From assembly GCA_945883815.1 (NCBI GenBank), contig CAMCYJ010000017.1:1-54152 (forward strand): DNA of 54,152 nt, written 5' to 3'. The notes beneath the pieces were generated by a model. That model was not told the origin of the DNA, did no database searches, and was given only the letters and a program-made list of their open reading frames with translations. The stretch is from Akkermansia muciniphila (GTDB lineage Bacteria > Verrucomicrobiota > Verrucomicrobiia > Limisphaerales > UBA9464). A program made the position numbers and the translations under genes. Below, one piece after another: positions 30,021 to 38,761 of this stretch (the first letter of the stretch is position 1; every line of letters begins with the position of its first letter).

Positions 30021-31457
30021 TTACCAGCCGTATTCGATGGAACGGCGCTGCCAGAGGAATTCGAACATGTTGCCCTCGTGGGGCTGATCCCAGGAGATCT
30101 TCATGGTGGAGACCGGTCCGATGTTCAAACGGTCGATTTCGGTGAAGGCCTCGAGTTCGCGGATGAAGGCCGGGTCTTTTGTGATTGCCGAGCAGGCCAG
30201 TGTGTAGCCGATGTTCTTGAGCACCTCGGACTGCGGGCAATGGACCACGCTGGCGTAAGGGCAGAGGAACTCGCGGTTGGCCAACGGGTGAGCGAACGAA
30301 TCGCAACGCACGATGGTGGGCCGCATGAAGGTGCCGATGTCGCTGGAGACTTTGCGGGAGCCACCGCGGTAGCGGGCGGTGACGTCTTCGGCGCCCGGTA
30401 TCTTGAGGCCGTCTTCGATTTGCCCATCGATGTAGTCTGCCATCTTGGGGTTGGCGAAGCCGGAGAGCCGGGCCTCGGGATCGTCGGAGGGCGTGTGGGC
30501 GATGGGGCCGAGCTTCTTGGCCAAGGCATCGGCGATTTCTTCCGCGTACTTGGGCACCACCACGGCACTCGCGTTGATGCACGAGCGGCCGCCGTTGTCG
30601 GCGATGCTGGCGGCGATCACGTCGATGAACTCGGGCCAGTTTTCGATCTGGTCTTCGCCGATGACGAACTTGCTCCAACCCGGGCCATGGATCTGGATCG
30701 CCGGGTTGTGGGCGTACTGCTGGGTGGTGGACTTGTCACCGAAGATCAAGGCCCGGCCGCACAAGTTCAGGATGGCGGCGGCGCCTTCGTGATCGGTGGG
30801 ATAGAAACCGAAGGCCTCCGCAGGAACCCCGGCGGCGATGAAAGCTTGGATGAGTCGGTACGGGGTCCAGGGCTCCTCCTTGCCGGGCTTGATGATCACC
30901 GGCGTCTTCAGGGAGATGGCCGGGATCCACAGGGAATTCACGGCCGGCGAATTGCTGGGCATCACCAGACCGAGGGCGTGGGCCGTGGGGAAGAAAGCCA
31001 GCTTGGTGCCGAACTGCTCGCCGCGTCCTTTATCGAGGATGGTGAAGTCGAGCCCGCGGGAGAGACCGTTGAGCACCTCCGGCATGTGGGTGAGGGCGTA
31101 GTGAATTTTCGCCATGTTCCGCTTCACCATCACATGGGGCAGTCCGCTGGTGCTGCTGAGGGTTTTGATGTATTCGTCGGCGCTTTGGGTATGGCCGCGA
31201 TCTCCCAAAGGCAGCGTTCCATTGAGGAACAGTTCACCGGCCTTGGCGCTCATGTCCATGAGTTCGGCGATGGTGAAACGGTTCAAGGCGGCTCGGGCGA
31301 CCCCCAGTTTGGTCAGGTCTTTTTTGACGATGCCGGCATTCACGGACGAGACGACGGCACAGACTTCTCCGGTGCGGAAATCTTTCACCTCCGTTTGCTC
31401 CAGGGAGGCGTAGTTGCGGCCGAGACGAATGACAGGGAGATGCGGAATGGTGCTCAT
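30021..31457 (-). CDS. Aldehyde dehydrogenase family protein
   Basis: 478 residues. The NAD-binding region has M-P-S-N-S-P-A-V-N (166-174) and I-I-K-P-G-K-E-E-P (188-196). The catalytic Cys293 sits in D-N-G-G-R-S-C-I-N-A-S. The general-base Glu of the usual E-L-G-G-K block is not obvious at H-G-P-G-W-S-K-F, so the subfamily is divergent; it may act as an acylating or otherwise specialised enzyme. Ends with the Y-G-W typical of a dehydrogenase tail. Cytosolic. No operon partner; the TolC-type gene ends 98 bp upstream on the same strand. Confidence 0.8.
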   Translation of the reverse strand: MSTIPHLPVIRLGRNYASLEQTEVKDFRTGEVCAVVSSVNAGIVKKDLTKLGVARAALNRFTIAELMDMSAKAGELFLNGTLPLGDRGHTQSADEYIKTLSSTSGLPHVMVKRNMAKIHYALTHMPEVLNGLSRGLDFTILDKGRGEQFGTKLAFFPTAHALGLVMPSNSPAVNSLWIPAISLKTPVIIKPGKEEPWTPYRLIQAFIAAGVPAEAFGFYPTDHEGAAAILNLCGRALIFGDKSTTQQYAHNPAIQIHGPGWSKFVIGEDQIENWPEFIDVIAASIADNGGRSCINASAVVVPKYAEEIADALAKKLGPIAHTPSDDPEARLSGFANPKMADYIDGQIEDGLKIPGAEDVTARYRGGSRKVSSDIGTFMRPTIVRCDSFAHPLANREFLCPYASVVHCPQSEVLKNIGYTLACSAITKDPAFIRELEAFTEIDRLNIGPVSTMKISWDQPHEGNMFEFLWQRRSIEYGW

Positions 31458-31555
31458 GGGATTCGATGAACGGACTTCAAACTGGTACGTCTGCGTACAA
31501 TTGGCAAACGCAGGTTTTTTGGTTCAGTGTGCCCTCAACGGTTCTGCGTTCAGAG

Positions 31556-33139
31556 TCAGGGTTTTTTGGCGGGTGCCGAGAGCGTCAGTTTCTCGGCGAC
31601 AGTGGCAGCGCGGTAGTCGGCCTGGGCCCGGAAGCAGTCGGCGTCGATGTCCACGGCGCTGACCTGCGCGTCGAAGGCGGCCTGTTCGCGCAACTGCAAG
31701 GCCAACAAATCGGTGGCTCCGCGCATGAAACGCTCGTTCTCGGCCTCTTGCAGCTCCACAGCCAATTGCACATTGAGCCGGGCCTGAAGGGTCTGCTCGT
31801 GGGCGGCACTCCAGGCGGAGAAGGAGTCGCGCACCTCGGTCTGGATCCGGTCTCGGGCAAATTGCTGCTCGCGGGTGATTTGCTCCAATTGAGCTTCGAC
31901 CTCCGCAACCCGACCCTTGGCCTCGCGCCGCTGCAGAGGCACTCGCAACTCGACGCCCACCTGGACCTCGGTCTCGGTCTGGTCTTTGTAGCGGCGATCG
32001 CCGTAATCGCGGTGGGCGCTGACGCCGGCATCCAGATTGGGGAGGAGCTGGTTTCGCGCGAGCCGTCGATCCACTTCGAGCTTGTCCTGGGTGAGACTCA
32101 ATCTCTTGAGCTCGGGTCGTACCGTGAGTGAACGTTGGATGTCCTGCTGGAGGAGGCTCGCCTCAGGACCCACCGGAGTGGGCAGACTGGGAGGCAAGCG
32201 GTCTCGCGTGGCCACCATGGGGTTTTCTTGCCCGTCCCGGTAGAAGAGTGACAACGCCAAGCCGGCCGCCTCGAAGCGTCGGCGCGACTGAACCACTGCC
32301 AGCTCCCGCGAGACGATGAGGCGTCGGTTGTCGGTGAGGACGATCCGGGGAATCAAGCCTGAGTCGCTCTGGGTCTTGAGGGCATCCATACGCTCCCGGG
32401 CAATGCGCAAGAGCGACTCGGAAAGTCGAAGACGTTCTCCCGCCGCGATCCAGCCGTAGTAGCCGGCAGTGGCGGCCCGGATGAAGTCGATTTGTTGACG
32501 GTGGATCAGCGGGTCGGCCAGTTCCTTGTCGAGTCGGGCCTTGATGAGGTTTGCCCGTCGCCGGTCGATGGATCCATCGCGCAGCAAGGGCAACCGGAAC
32601 CCGATCCGAGGTTCGCCGGAGCCTTGGGTGCGGTTCTTGTCGTAGTCGGGCAATAGGCCGCCGGTGGAGATTCGATAGCCTCCGAAGAGGGTGCTGCCCC
32701 AGAGACCGGTGAACTGCTCGAAGCCTGTGTCGACGGTGGTGCTCTGGTAATACCCACTGGGAGTGTCGAAGAGTCGGGAGAAGAACTGGAAATCGAAGGT
32801 GCCGCGCGCGCTCTGGAGGCGTCCGGCAGCGACATCACGTTCGATGAGCGCGGCCAGCATGGGCGGGTATTGCTGACGGACCGAGTCGAGCACCTCGTGG
32901 AGCGTCAACTCATTGGTTGCAACGGAGCCGGCGGTTGTTGGTGCCGTGCCGGGGGGCTCCGCCGCCTGCAAACCCGGCAAAACACCGCCCAGGATCAGGC
33001 AGAGAGCCAGGCAGCGGGCGGCCGTCCAATGGGCAGCTGAAGCACGGTGATGGATCCCTTGGGTCCGTAGACCCTGATCCGATGCCCTCTGGCCGGATCG
33101 CGGATTTAAATGGAGCGCCACGTCGGACATCGCATTCAT
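31556..33139 (-). CDS. TolC family outer-membrane efflux/export protein
   Basis: 527 residues from ATG 33139 (ATG 33130 is equally possible); the open frame reaches further upstream only as antisense of the HlyD gene. A signal peptide (C-L-A-L-C-L-I-L-G-G-V-L-P-G-L-Q-A-A-E) leads into two OEP repeats with long heptad-rich helices: T-L-H-E-V-L-D-S-V in the first, V-R-P-E-L-K-R-L-S-L-T-Q-D-K-L-E in the second. N-Q-L-L-P-N-L-D-A-G-V-S is a typical strand region. It forms the outer-membrane channel of a tripartite exporter. Last gene of the ABC-HlyD-TolC operon. Confidence 0.85.
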   Translation of the reverse strand: MNAMSDVALHLNPRSGQRASDQGLRTQGIHHRASAAHWTAARCLALCLILGGVLPGLQAAEPPGTAPTTAGSVATNELTLHEVLDSVRQQYPPMLAALIERDVAAGRLQSARGTFDFQFFSRLFDTPSGYYQSTTVDTGFEQFTGLWGSTLFGGYRISTGGLLPDYDKNRTQGSGEPRIGFRLPLLRDGSIDRRRANLIKARLDKELADPLIHRQQIDFIRAATAGYYGWIAAGERLRLSESLLRIARERMDALKTQSDSGLIPRIVLTDNRRLIVSRELAVVQSRRRFEAAGLALSLFYRDGQENPMVATRDRLPPSLPTPVGPEASLLQQDIQRSLTVRPELKRLSLTQDKLEVDRRLARNQLLPNLDAGVSAHRDYGDRRYKDQTETEVQVGVELRVPLQRREAKGRVAEVEAQLEQITREQQFARDRIQTEVRDSFSAWSAAHEQTLQARLNVQLAVELQEAENERFMRGATDLLALQLREQAAFDAQVSAVDIDADCFRAQADYRAATVAEKLTLSAPAKKP

Positions 33140-33150
33140 CAAGGGCAAAA

Positions 33151-34518
33151 TCACATCTTGGGATCCAACGCATCTTCCGTGATCACCGGTGGGAACCCGT
33201 TCAATTGGCGCCAAACCTCGTACCACAGCGGAACCCGTTGCAGCAGGACCCAGCCGTTGGCTCGAACCCCCTGCCTGAGCCATCGGGCACCGGGCCACGG
33301 CACCGAAGTCGCTTTGCCATCCGGGCCCTGGACCACGTCTTGTTTCTCGGCCACGAGGATGCGGAACTTGCCTTTGCCGTTGTCGGTTGGATCCACCAGC
33401 ACGACTTCGCCGCCAAAGGTGCCCCGAGCCAAACTGGGCCAGCCGATCATTTGCAGTGCGGGCCAGCCTTCGAACTGGAGGCGCACCGGGCTGCCTTCGC
33501 GGAGGATTTGGCCCTTGGGGCCGACTTCTCGAGGGGTGACCAGGGGCATGTCCTGCCCTTGAAGCCAGACTTCCACCATGGGCTTGTCGGTCTGGGCGAT
33601 GATGGTGCAAAGCGGCGAGCCGGCTCGGAGGAACGTGCCCTCCGTGGCCTGAAGGCGGAGGACGATGCCAGCACGTGGCGAGGTGACCTTCTGCATCCGG
33701 GTTTGGCTGATCTGGATCTCCAGCCCCGTCAGCGATTGTTCCGCCGAGGCCAGTTCGGCCCGCGCGGAATCCCGTTGGGCGGTGATGCCTTGAATGGCGG
33801 CCCGCAAATCCACCGGAGTCCGCTCCAACTCCGCTTGGGAGCGCTGCAACTCTGCCTCGGTCCGGTCCCGTTCGAGGGTGGCCAGTTCAAAGTCCCGCTC
33901 GGACACAAGCCCGCGTTTGTCGGCGTGGAGAGACTTGAATCGGTCGAATTGCAGTCGGGCCGTGTCGGCGGCGAAACGGGCGGCCGCCAGGCGAGTCTTG
34001 GCAGCCTCCATCGCCAGCGGGAGCGCCCGCTCTTGCTCACCAATTTGGAGGCCCAGCGATTCGACCCGAGTCTTGGCGGCATCGCGCCGAGTACTGGCCG
34101 CATCGCGCTGCTGCAAAATGTTGGCCAAGAGGTTGGGATCGTTGTCCACGATCTCGAAGAGCGGATCGCCCTCTTGAACCGGTTGGCCCTCGACCACGAA
34201 GGAGCGCTGCACCTTGCCCGGCAGCGGCGCCTCGATGGTCAGGCTCCGCTCCAATGGATTGTAAGCGATGACTCGACCGGATCCGCTCACGAATTGCCGC
34301 CAGGGCAGCAGAATGAGTGCTGTCAGCGCGATGACACACAGGGCCGCCGACACATGGGTGAGCTGACGCAGGCGCCGCGGGGAAGCCGTGTGGTCCAGCG
34401 CGCTGAATTTGCTCCGCCGGTCCAGCAGGGCCATGGCCTTGGGCGACGGAGAATGCGACGGAGAATGCAGGGGAACCTCCGATTTCCGGGGCTCAGTGGG
34501 GGCCGGTTCAAGGTTCAT
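33151..34518 (-). CDS. HlyD-type membrane-fusion (adaptor) protein
   Basis: 455 residues. One transmembrane helix near 58-72 (A-L-C-V-I-A-L-T-A-L-I-L-L-P-W). The lipoyl/biotinyl-like half motif S-L-T-I-E-A-P-L-P-G-K-V-Q and its partner V-T-S-P-R-A-G-I-V-L-R-L bracket a long coiled coil (about 120-270) that would pack against TolC. The C-terminal part (340-455) is beta-barrel-like and ends with an unusual second hydrophobic stretch, W-V-L-L-Q-R-V-P-L-W-Y-E-V-W. The ATG overlaps the ABC gene's stop by four bases, and TolC begins 11 bases after its stop. Confidence 0.85.
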   Translation of the reverse strand: MNLEPAPTEPRKSEVPLHSPSHSPSPKAMALLDRRSKFSALDHTASPRRLRQLTHVSAALCVIALTALILLPWRQFVSGSGRVIAYNPLERSLTIEAPLPGKVQRSFVVEGQPVQEGDPLFEIVDNDPNLLANILQQRDAASTRRDAAKTRVESLGLQIGEQERALPLAMEAAKTRLAAARFAADTARLQFDRFKSLHADKRGLVSERDFELATLERDRTEAELQRSQAELERTPVDLRAAIQGITAQRDSARAELASAEQSLTGLEIQISQTRMQKVTSPRAGIVLRLQATEGTFLRAGSPLCTIIAQTDKPMVEVWLQGQDMPLVTPREVGPKGQILREGSPVRLQFEGWPALQMIGWPSLARGTFGGEVVLVDPTDNGKGKFRILVAEKQDVVQGPDGKATSVPWPGARWLRQGVRANGWVLLQRVPLWYEVWRQLNGFPPVITEDALDPKM

Positions 34519-36266
34519 GATCGGGGAGGCAGGGTGGAGCCATGTCCGGGGCGGCTGAGGTGACAGTCGCCCAACTGGACAGAGTGGTCGCAGCGGCGGA
34601 TGAGGTCTGGGTCGCGTGTTACCAATACGAGGGTGCTGGGCTCGCGGGAATCGAACAGTGCTGCTTCAAGTTTTTCGAGCGTTTCGATTTCGAGTCCATC
34701 CAGAGCCTCGTCCACGAGCAACAAGCGCGGCTTGCGGATGATGGCCCGCGCCAGAATTAGTCGGCTCCGTTGGGAACTGGTCAGGGGATGACCTCCCGGG
34801 CTGAGCGGCGTCTCGAGTCCGTCGGGCATTTGGTGGACAACCGCCAACAGACCCACGCATTCGAGCGCGCGATTCACCGCGTCGATGCCGATGTCGGGGC
34901 GGCCCAGGCGGACATTTTCAAGGATGGATCCCTGCACGATCTCCTGACCTCGAACCAGGAAAACCTGACGTCGGAGTTCGCCCAGTTGCCATAGTCGGAG
35001 GTCGAGTCCGTTGAGCAGCACTTGGCCCGTGGTGGGCTCGCGAAGACCTGCCAAGAGATCCAGCAACGCGCTTCCACCCAGCCCTCCAGGGCTGACGATG
35101 CCGAGCGTTGAGCCGGGTGGGACCTCCAGGTCTTGATTTTGCAGAACAGGCACTCCGCCAGCGGGTGTGTAGCCGGCACCGCGCACCTGCACTCGGATGC
35201 CTTTCTCGGAGGCCTCCGGCTGCTCGCCGGTTTCCCGATCGATCGGCAGATCCACCAAATATCCCAATTTGTCCACAGCCGCCAATGCGTCGTACCAACT
35301 CTCCAAGTGTTTCCCGAGTTTGGACATGGCCGCCACGATCGAGGCGACAATCAGTTCACTGGCGACCAACTGACCCAGAGTCAGTTCTGCCCGGAGCACC
35401 AACCAGCCGCCGATGGACAGCAGTGCGGCGCTGGCAATGGCTTGTAGCCCGAGCAGGGCGACGACTTGGCCCAGGAGGATGCGGAAATGGGATTTTCGCG
35501 CTGCGAGGTAATTCAGCGCCAGTTGGTCGGCGCGCGAGCATGCCATTTCGGCCGCGCCGCTGACCCGGAAGAGCAGTGGGAACATGGCGATTTGCTCGAG
35601 CCAACCCACCACTGCGTGTTTGGCGTAGGATTCATCGATGCTGGTCCGGACCGCGCGGCGTCCCGGGAGGAAGACGACGAGCACCAGCAGGACCAACAGC
35701 ACGGAGGCGAAGGATAAGAGGAGGGGATGGTAGAATCCCAGGACCACCAATCCGATGAGGGTGCTGAAGATGACGTTGATTCCGTCCAGCAGGAGGCCCG
35801 ATGCGCTTTTCTGGACCGTGACCACATCGAAGAAGCGGTTCACCAGTTCAGGGCCTTGATGCTTTTCCAGAATCTCCAGCGGAACTCGCGGGAGTCGAAA
35901 GGCCAGATCGGCCGTCAGTCGTACGAAGATGCGGCGTTGGATCAACTCCATCGCGTATTCTTGTCCTGCCCTCAGAACCCCCAGCATTCCGAGCAGGAAC
36001 ATGAGGAACACCGCCAGTACGATGAGAGCCTGGACATAGACCGGTTGCTCTCCGCCGAAGGCGAAATTGTTGACGACGGCATCGGCCGTCAACGGGGTCG
36101 CCAAGTAGAGGATTCCCGAGATGATCGACAGGACGAGGATGATGCGGATTTCCGGCACCTCCGGCCGCAGCAGTGCTGCGAATCGATGGAACGGACTGGG
36201 ATGGGATGGGTGTCCCGAAGGATGTGTGTTCCCGATGTGATCGCGTTCGTGAGAATTTTTGCCCAT
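34515..36266 (-). CDS. ABC exporter half-transporter with degenerate ATPase motifs
   Basis: 583 residues: an N-terminal type IV ABC exporter membrane domain (six helices between about 40 and 310) and an ATPase-like domain (355-570). There is no N-terminal peptidase domain. The ATPase motifs are broken. The P-loop reads S-P-G-G-L-G-G-S-A at 392-400, so the Walker A Lys is Gly398 and the following Thr is Ala. The signature is L-T-S-S-Q (495-499) rather than LSGGQ, and the switch His is Arg551. Walker B (L-L-L-V-D-E, 515-520) and a D-loop-like L-D-G-L are kept. The gene is full length without frameshift, and it leads the operon with HlyD and TolC. Energising must differ or come from another subunit. 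Confidence 0.85.
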   Translation of the reverse strand: MGKNSHERDHIGNTHPSGHPSHPSPFHRFAALLRPEVPEIRIILVLSIISGILYLATPLTADAVVNNFAFGGEQPVYVQALIVLAVFLMFLLGMLGVLRAGQEYAMELIQRRIFVRLTADLAFRLPRVPLEILEKHQGPELVNRFFDVVTVQKSASGLLLDGINVIFSTLIGLVVLGFYHPLLLSFASVLLVLLVLVVFLPGRRAVRTSIDESYAKHAVVGWLEQIAMFPLLFRVSGAAEMACSRADQLALNYLAARKSHFRILLGQVVALLGLQAIASAALLSIGGWLVLRAELTLGQLVASELIVASIVAAMSKLGKHLESWYDALAAVDKLGYLVDLPIDRETGEQPEASEKGIRVQVRGAGYTPAGGVPVLQNQDLEVPPGSTLGIVSPGGLGGSALLDLLAGLREPTTGQVLLNGLDLRLWQLGELRRQVFLVRGQEIVQGSILENVRLGRPDIGIDAVNRALECVGLLAVVHQMPDGLETPLSPGGHPLTSSQRSRLILARAIIRKPRLLLVDEALDGLEIETLEKLEAALFDSREPSTLVLVTRDPDLIRRCDHSVQLGDCHLSRPGHGSTLPPRS

Positions 36267-36303
36267 GACGGAGGTTGTAAGTTATAATCCGCATTGGGAT
36301 AAA

Positions 36304-36999
36304 TCAAATCGATGTCTCAGAGACCGCACGCCATTGCCCTGGCGGCAGGTCCCCCAACTCCAAGGCGCCGAATTGGCTGCGGTGGAGGGACGTTACCCGA
36401 AAACCCTGGCTGGCAAACATGCGGCGGACTTGGTGGTAGCGACCCTCCACCAAATCGAGATGGGCGGAGCGAACCCCGGTGAGAATCAGGCTCGCCGGCA
36501 GGCAGGGGTCTGCCTCATCAGGCAGGCGCAAGGTGCCCGAAGCGAAGAGTGGCACGAGGTCGGGATCCAGATCCTGGTCCGAAATCACCTCGTAGCGCTT
36601 GTTCACCTTGTGGCGGGGTGATGTCCAGCGCTGTACCAGTTCCCCGCGGTCGGTGATGAGCAGCAAACCCGTGGTCTCCTTGTCCAGACGCCCAACGCTG
36701 GTGATGGGTGGGTTTCGACGACTCCAGCGCTCCGGGAGCAGGGAATACACATTCGGCCCCTCCCGTTCCTCCCGCGAGCAGACCAGCCCCGCAGGCTTGT
36801 GCAGCACGACGAGGATGCCTTCCGGATGATCCACTGGTTCACCGTCGATCCGCAGGTCCGGCAGCAGCACCTTGTCGGCAGGGTTCTTTGCTTTTTCACC
36901 GTTGATGGTCACCCGGCCGGCCTTCAACCAGCCCCGGGACTCGCCCCGGCTGCAGTAGCCGTGGCGGGAGAGGATCTGATCGATACGGTAGCGCGTCAT
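36304..36999 (-). CDS. rsuA: RsuA-type 16S rRNA pseudouridine synthase
   Basis: 231 residues. An N-terminal S4 RNA-binding domain (M-T-R-Y-R-I-D-Q-I-L-S-R-H-G-Y, with G-R-V-T-I-N-G) is followed by the RsuA-family catalytic domain: L-H-K-P-A-G-L-V-C-S and S-V-G-R-L-D-K-E-T-T-G-L-L-L, with Asp106 the catalytic residue. E-G-R-Y-H-Q-V-R-R-M-F completes the family signature. By family knowledge it isomerises a uridine in small-subunit rRNA (516 in E. coli numbering), though RluE/RluF-type targets are also possible. Confidence 0.85.
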   Translation of the reverse strand: MTRYRIDQILSRHGYCSRGESRGWLKAGRVTINGEKAKNPADKVLLPDLRIDGEPVDHPEGILVVLHKPAGLVCSREEREGPNVYSLLPERWSRRNPPITSVGRLDKETTGLLLITDRGELVQRWTSPRHKVNKRYEVISDQDLDPDLVPLFASGTLRLPDEADPCLPASLILTGVRSAHLDLVEGRYHQVRRMFASQGFRVTSLHRSQFGALELGDLPPGQWRAVSETSI

Positions 37000-37067
37000 A
37001 GAAGCCGCAGCTTAGCCGGCGTTCGAGTTTGCGACGACGCGAAACTCCCTTTGTCTACCCGCGGCGA

Positions 37068-38282
37068 TCAACCCGCCCAGCGGCTGAGCACGAAATTGCG
37101 GGTGAGGTGCAGGTGCAGGATCACCATGGCGGCCAGCCCGATCCACCGGAGGATGCGCAAGGGGCGTGAGGTGGCTGGGGCCGACCAGACCCAGAAGAGG
37201 GGAAAGGCCATACCCGAAAAGCGGATGTAGGACGTGAACGAACCGCTCATGGCCGGGAGGATTCCGAGCACGTACATCCATGGAATCTGGGTCCGGTCGC
37301 TGCGCCACAGGGCCGGCAGCGAATAGGCCACGGCGAGGAAGCACAAGCGGTCGAGCATTGAGTCTGCGAACTCGTGGAAGAAGCGTGGGCTGAGGTATTC
37401 TGAGATGAACTTGGGAATGTTGATCAGGTTCAGGATCGAATGGCGTCCCCAGGATTTCTGCGCCACAAAGCCCTCGAAGGGGTCGCCTGTCCAATGGTTC
37501 ATCAACCCCAGATAAAGCGCCCACCCGAGGGGGGGAATGAGCAGCAACAGCAGCCAACGCGCCCCCTGACGCGACTCATCACTTTCGCAGTGGAGCAGGC
37601 CTGTTTTCAGGCGAGGAATCCGCGCGAGCGCAGCATTCCAACGGGGAGCGATCGTGGGATGTTTGAGCAACCAGAAGGCAATGGGAATGACCGAGAAAAC
37701 GCCGATGGCGCGGCTAAGTGGCAGCAGTAATGCCCCGAACGCCGCGGGCAGCCAACGGCGTTCTTCCAAACCACTCCAGAGGCACATCAACAGGACGAGG
37801 AAGACACTTTCGCTGTAGCTGAACTGGAGGAATAAGTTGCCTGGGTAGACGGCCATGAAGAGGACCGTCCAGAAGGCTCTGGAGGCATCGAAACGCAGGG
37901 CCGCAGCCCGATACACCAGAGCCAGCCCGAACGTGGAGAAGAGGTTGGCCAGTACCAGTCCCCCCCAGACCGGAGGAGCCCCTAGGGCGATGACCCCGCG
38001 CCAGAGCAATGGCCATAGCGGGTAGAAGGCGCACGAACGGACCCCGTCGGCATAGCCCTGAGTGGCCAGCAGAAGGTAGTGCGCGGCATCCCAGGTGGCG
38101 AAATGGCTCTCGAACGTGGGATCGGCATCGCTCGGCCAGCGAACCTCCAGTTTCGGGATCTGCTCCGGATGATTCCACACCCTCAGCGCCAGGAAGACGG
38201 TCCCCAGGTAGATGAGTTTGGCGAGCAGTATCCAGCCTGCGGCGCGAATCCAGCGCGGAGATTTTTGGGAAAGAGCGCTCAC
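37068..38282 (-). CDS. PIG-V-like mannosyltransferase family membrane protein
   Basis: 404 residues with about ten transmembrane helices. The first exported loop holds F-A-T-W-D-A-A-H-Y-L-L-L-A-T-Q-G-Y and A-F-Y-P-L-W-P-L-L; the F-x-x-W-D-A-x-H-Y pattern is the conserved block of bacterial PIG-V-related GT-C glycosyltransferases, where Trp-Asp is at the active site. F-S-Y-S-E-S-V-F follows. It overlaps the GtrA gene's stop by four bases, an arrangement that ties it to lipid-linked sugar handling at the inner membrane. Confidence 0.75.
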   Translation of the reverse strand: MSALSQKSPRWIRAAGWILLAKLIYLGTVFLALRVWNHPEQIPKLEVRWPSDADPTFESHFATWDAAHYLLLATQGYADGVRSCAFYPLWPLLWRGVIALGAPPVWGGLVLANLFSTFGLALVYRAAALRFDASRAFWTVLFMAVYPGNLFLQFSYSESVFLVLLMCLWSGLEERRWLPAAFGALLLPLSRAIGVFSVIPIAFWLLKHPTIAPRWNAALARIPRLKTGLLHCESDESRQGARWLLLLLIPPLGWALYLGLMNHWTGDPFEGFVAQKSWGRHSILNLINIPKFISEYLSPRFFHEFADSMLDRLCFLAVAYSLPALWRSDRTQIPWMYVLGILPAMSGSFTSYIRFSGMAFPLFWVWSAPATSRPLRILRWIGLAAMVILHLHLTRNFVLSRWAG

Positions 38283-38725
38283 GGCTTAGGCGGTTGGGCG
38301 GAAGCAGGGGCGCTTCGGGCTGCCCATCCCCAGCGGCGACTCCAGGCGAAGTTCCAGCCGCTGACCCCCACGATGGCCAAAGCGTTGGCCAATTCGGCAT
38401 GGATGCCTGCCCATCGGTGCAGGACGCCAAGGAACAGCATCGTGAGGGCGATTCCGGAGAGGCAGATCACATGAAAACGGAAGAGGCGTCGGGGCCAGGG
38501 TGCGTCGATCTCGATCGGTCGGTGGCCGAAGGTCCATCGGTCATTCCACAGGAAATTGTTGAGCAATGCTGTCTCGGCGGCCGCGAGCTTGGAAGCTTCT
38601 AGTGGCCACCCGAGCCTCGTGTGAAGCAAGTGGAAGAGCCCCATGTCCACCAACAGACCGCTGGCTCCCACTCCACAGAAGATGAAATAGCGCTTCCATG
38701 AAGCGGTCGCTGCAAGAGTGCTCAT
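38279..38725 (-). CDS. GtrA family membrane protein
   Basis: 148 residues, four transmembrane helices. F-I-F-C-G-V-G-A-S-G-L-L-V-D-M-G-L-F at the start and N-N-F-L-W-N-D-R-W-T-F in the middle are the conserved blocks of the GtrA family, members of which move polyprenyl-phosphate-linked glucose or related sugars across the membrane. Its stop overlaps the start of the PIG-V-like gene by four bases (ATGA). Together they read as a lipid-linked sugar supply and transfer pair. Confidence 0.85.
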   Translation of the reverse strand: MSTLAATASWKRYFIFCGVGASGLLVDMGLFHLLHTRLGWPLEASKLAAAETALLNNFLWNDRWTFGHRPIEIDAPWPRRLFRFHVICLSGIALTMLFLGVLHRWAGIHAELANALAIVGVSGWNFAWSRRWGWAARSAPASAQPPKP

Positions 38726-38761
38726 GGAAGGGGAGATCGGGCCCGAGTGGACTCGAACTTG

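Noticed and set aside
30018-31469. A 483-codon plus-strand frame opposite the aldehyde dehydrogenase
   Set aside because: Shadow; the minus strand carries the catalytic Cys and cofactor motifs.
38739-38761. A stretch resembling a tRNA T-arm and acceptor end (minus strand TTCGAGTCCACTCGGGCCC)
   Set aside because: The T-stem does not pair and no D-arm, anticodon arm or 5' acceptor half is present; at most a coincidental or remnant match.
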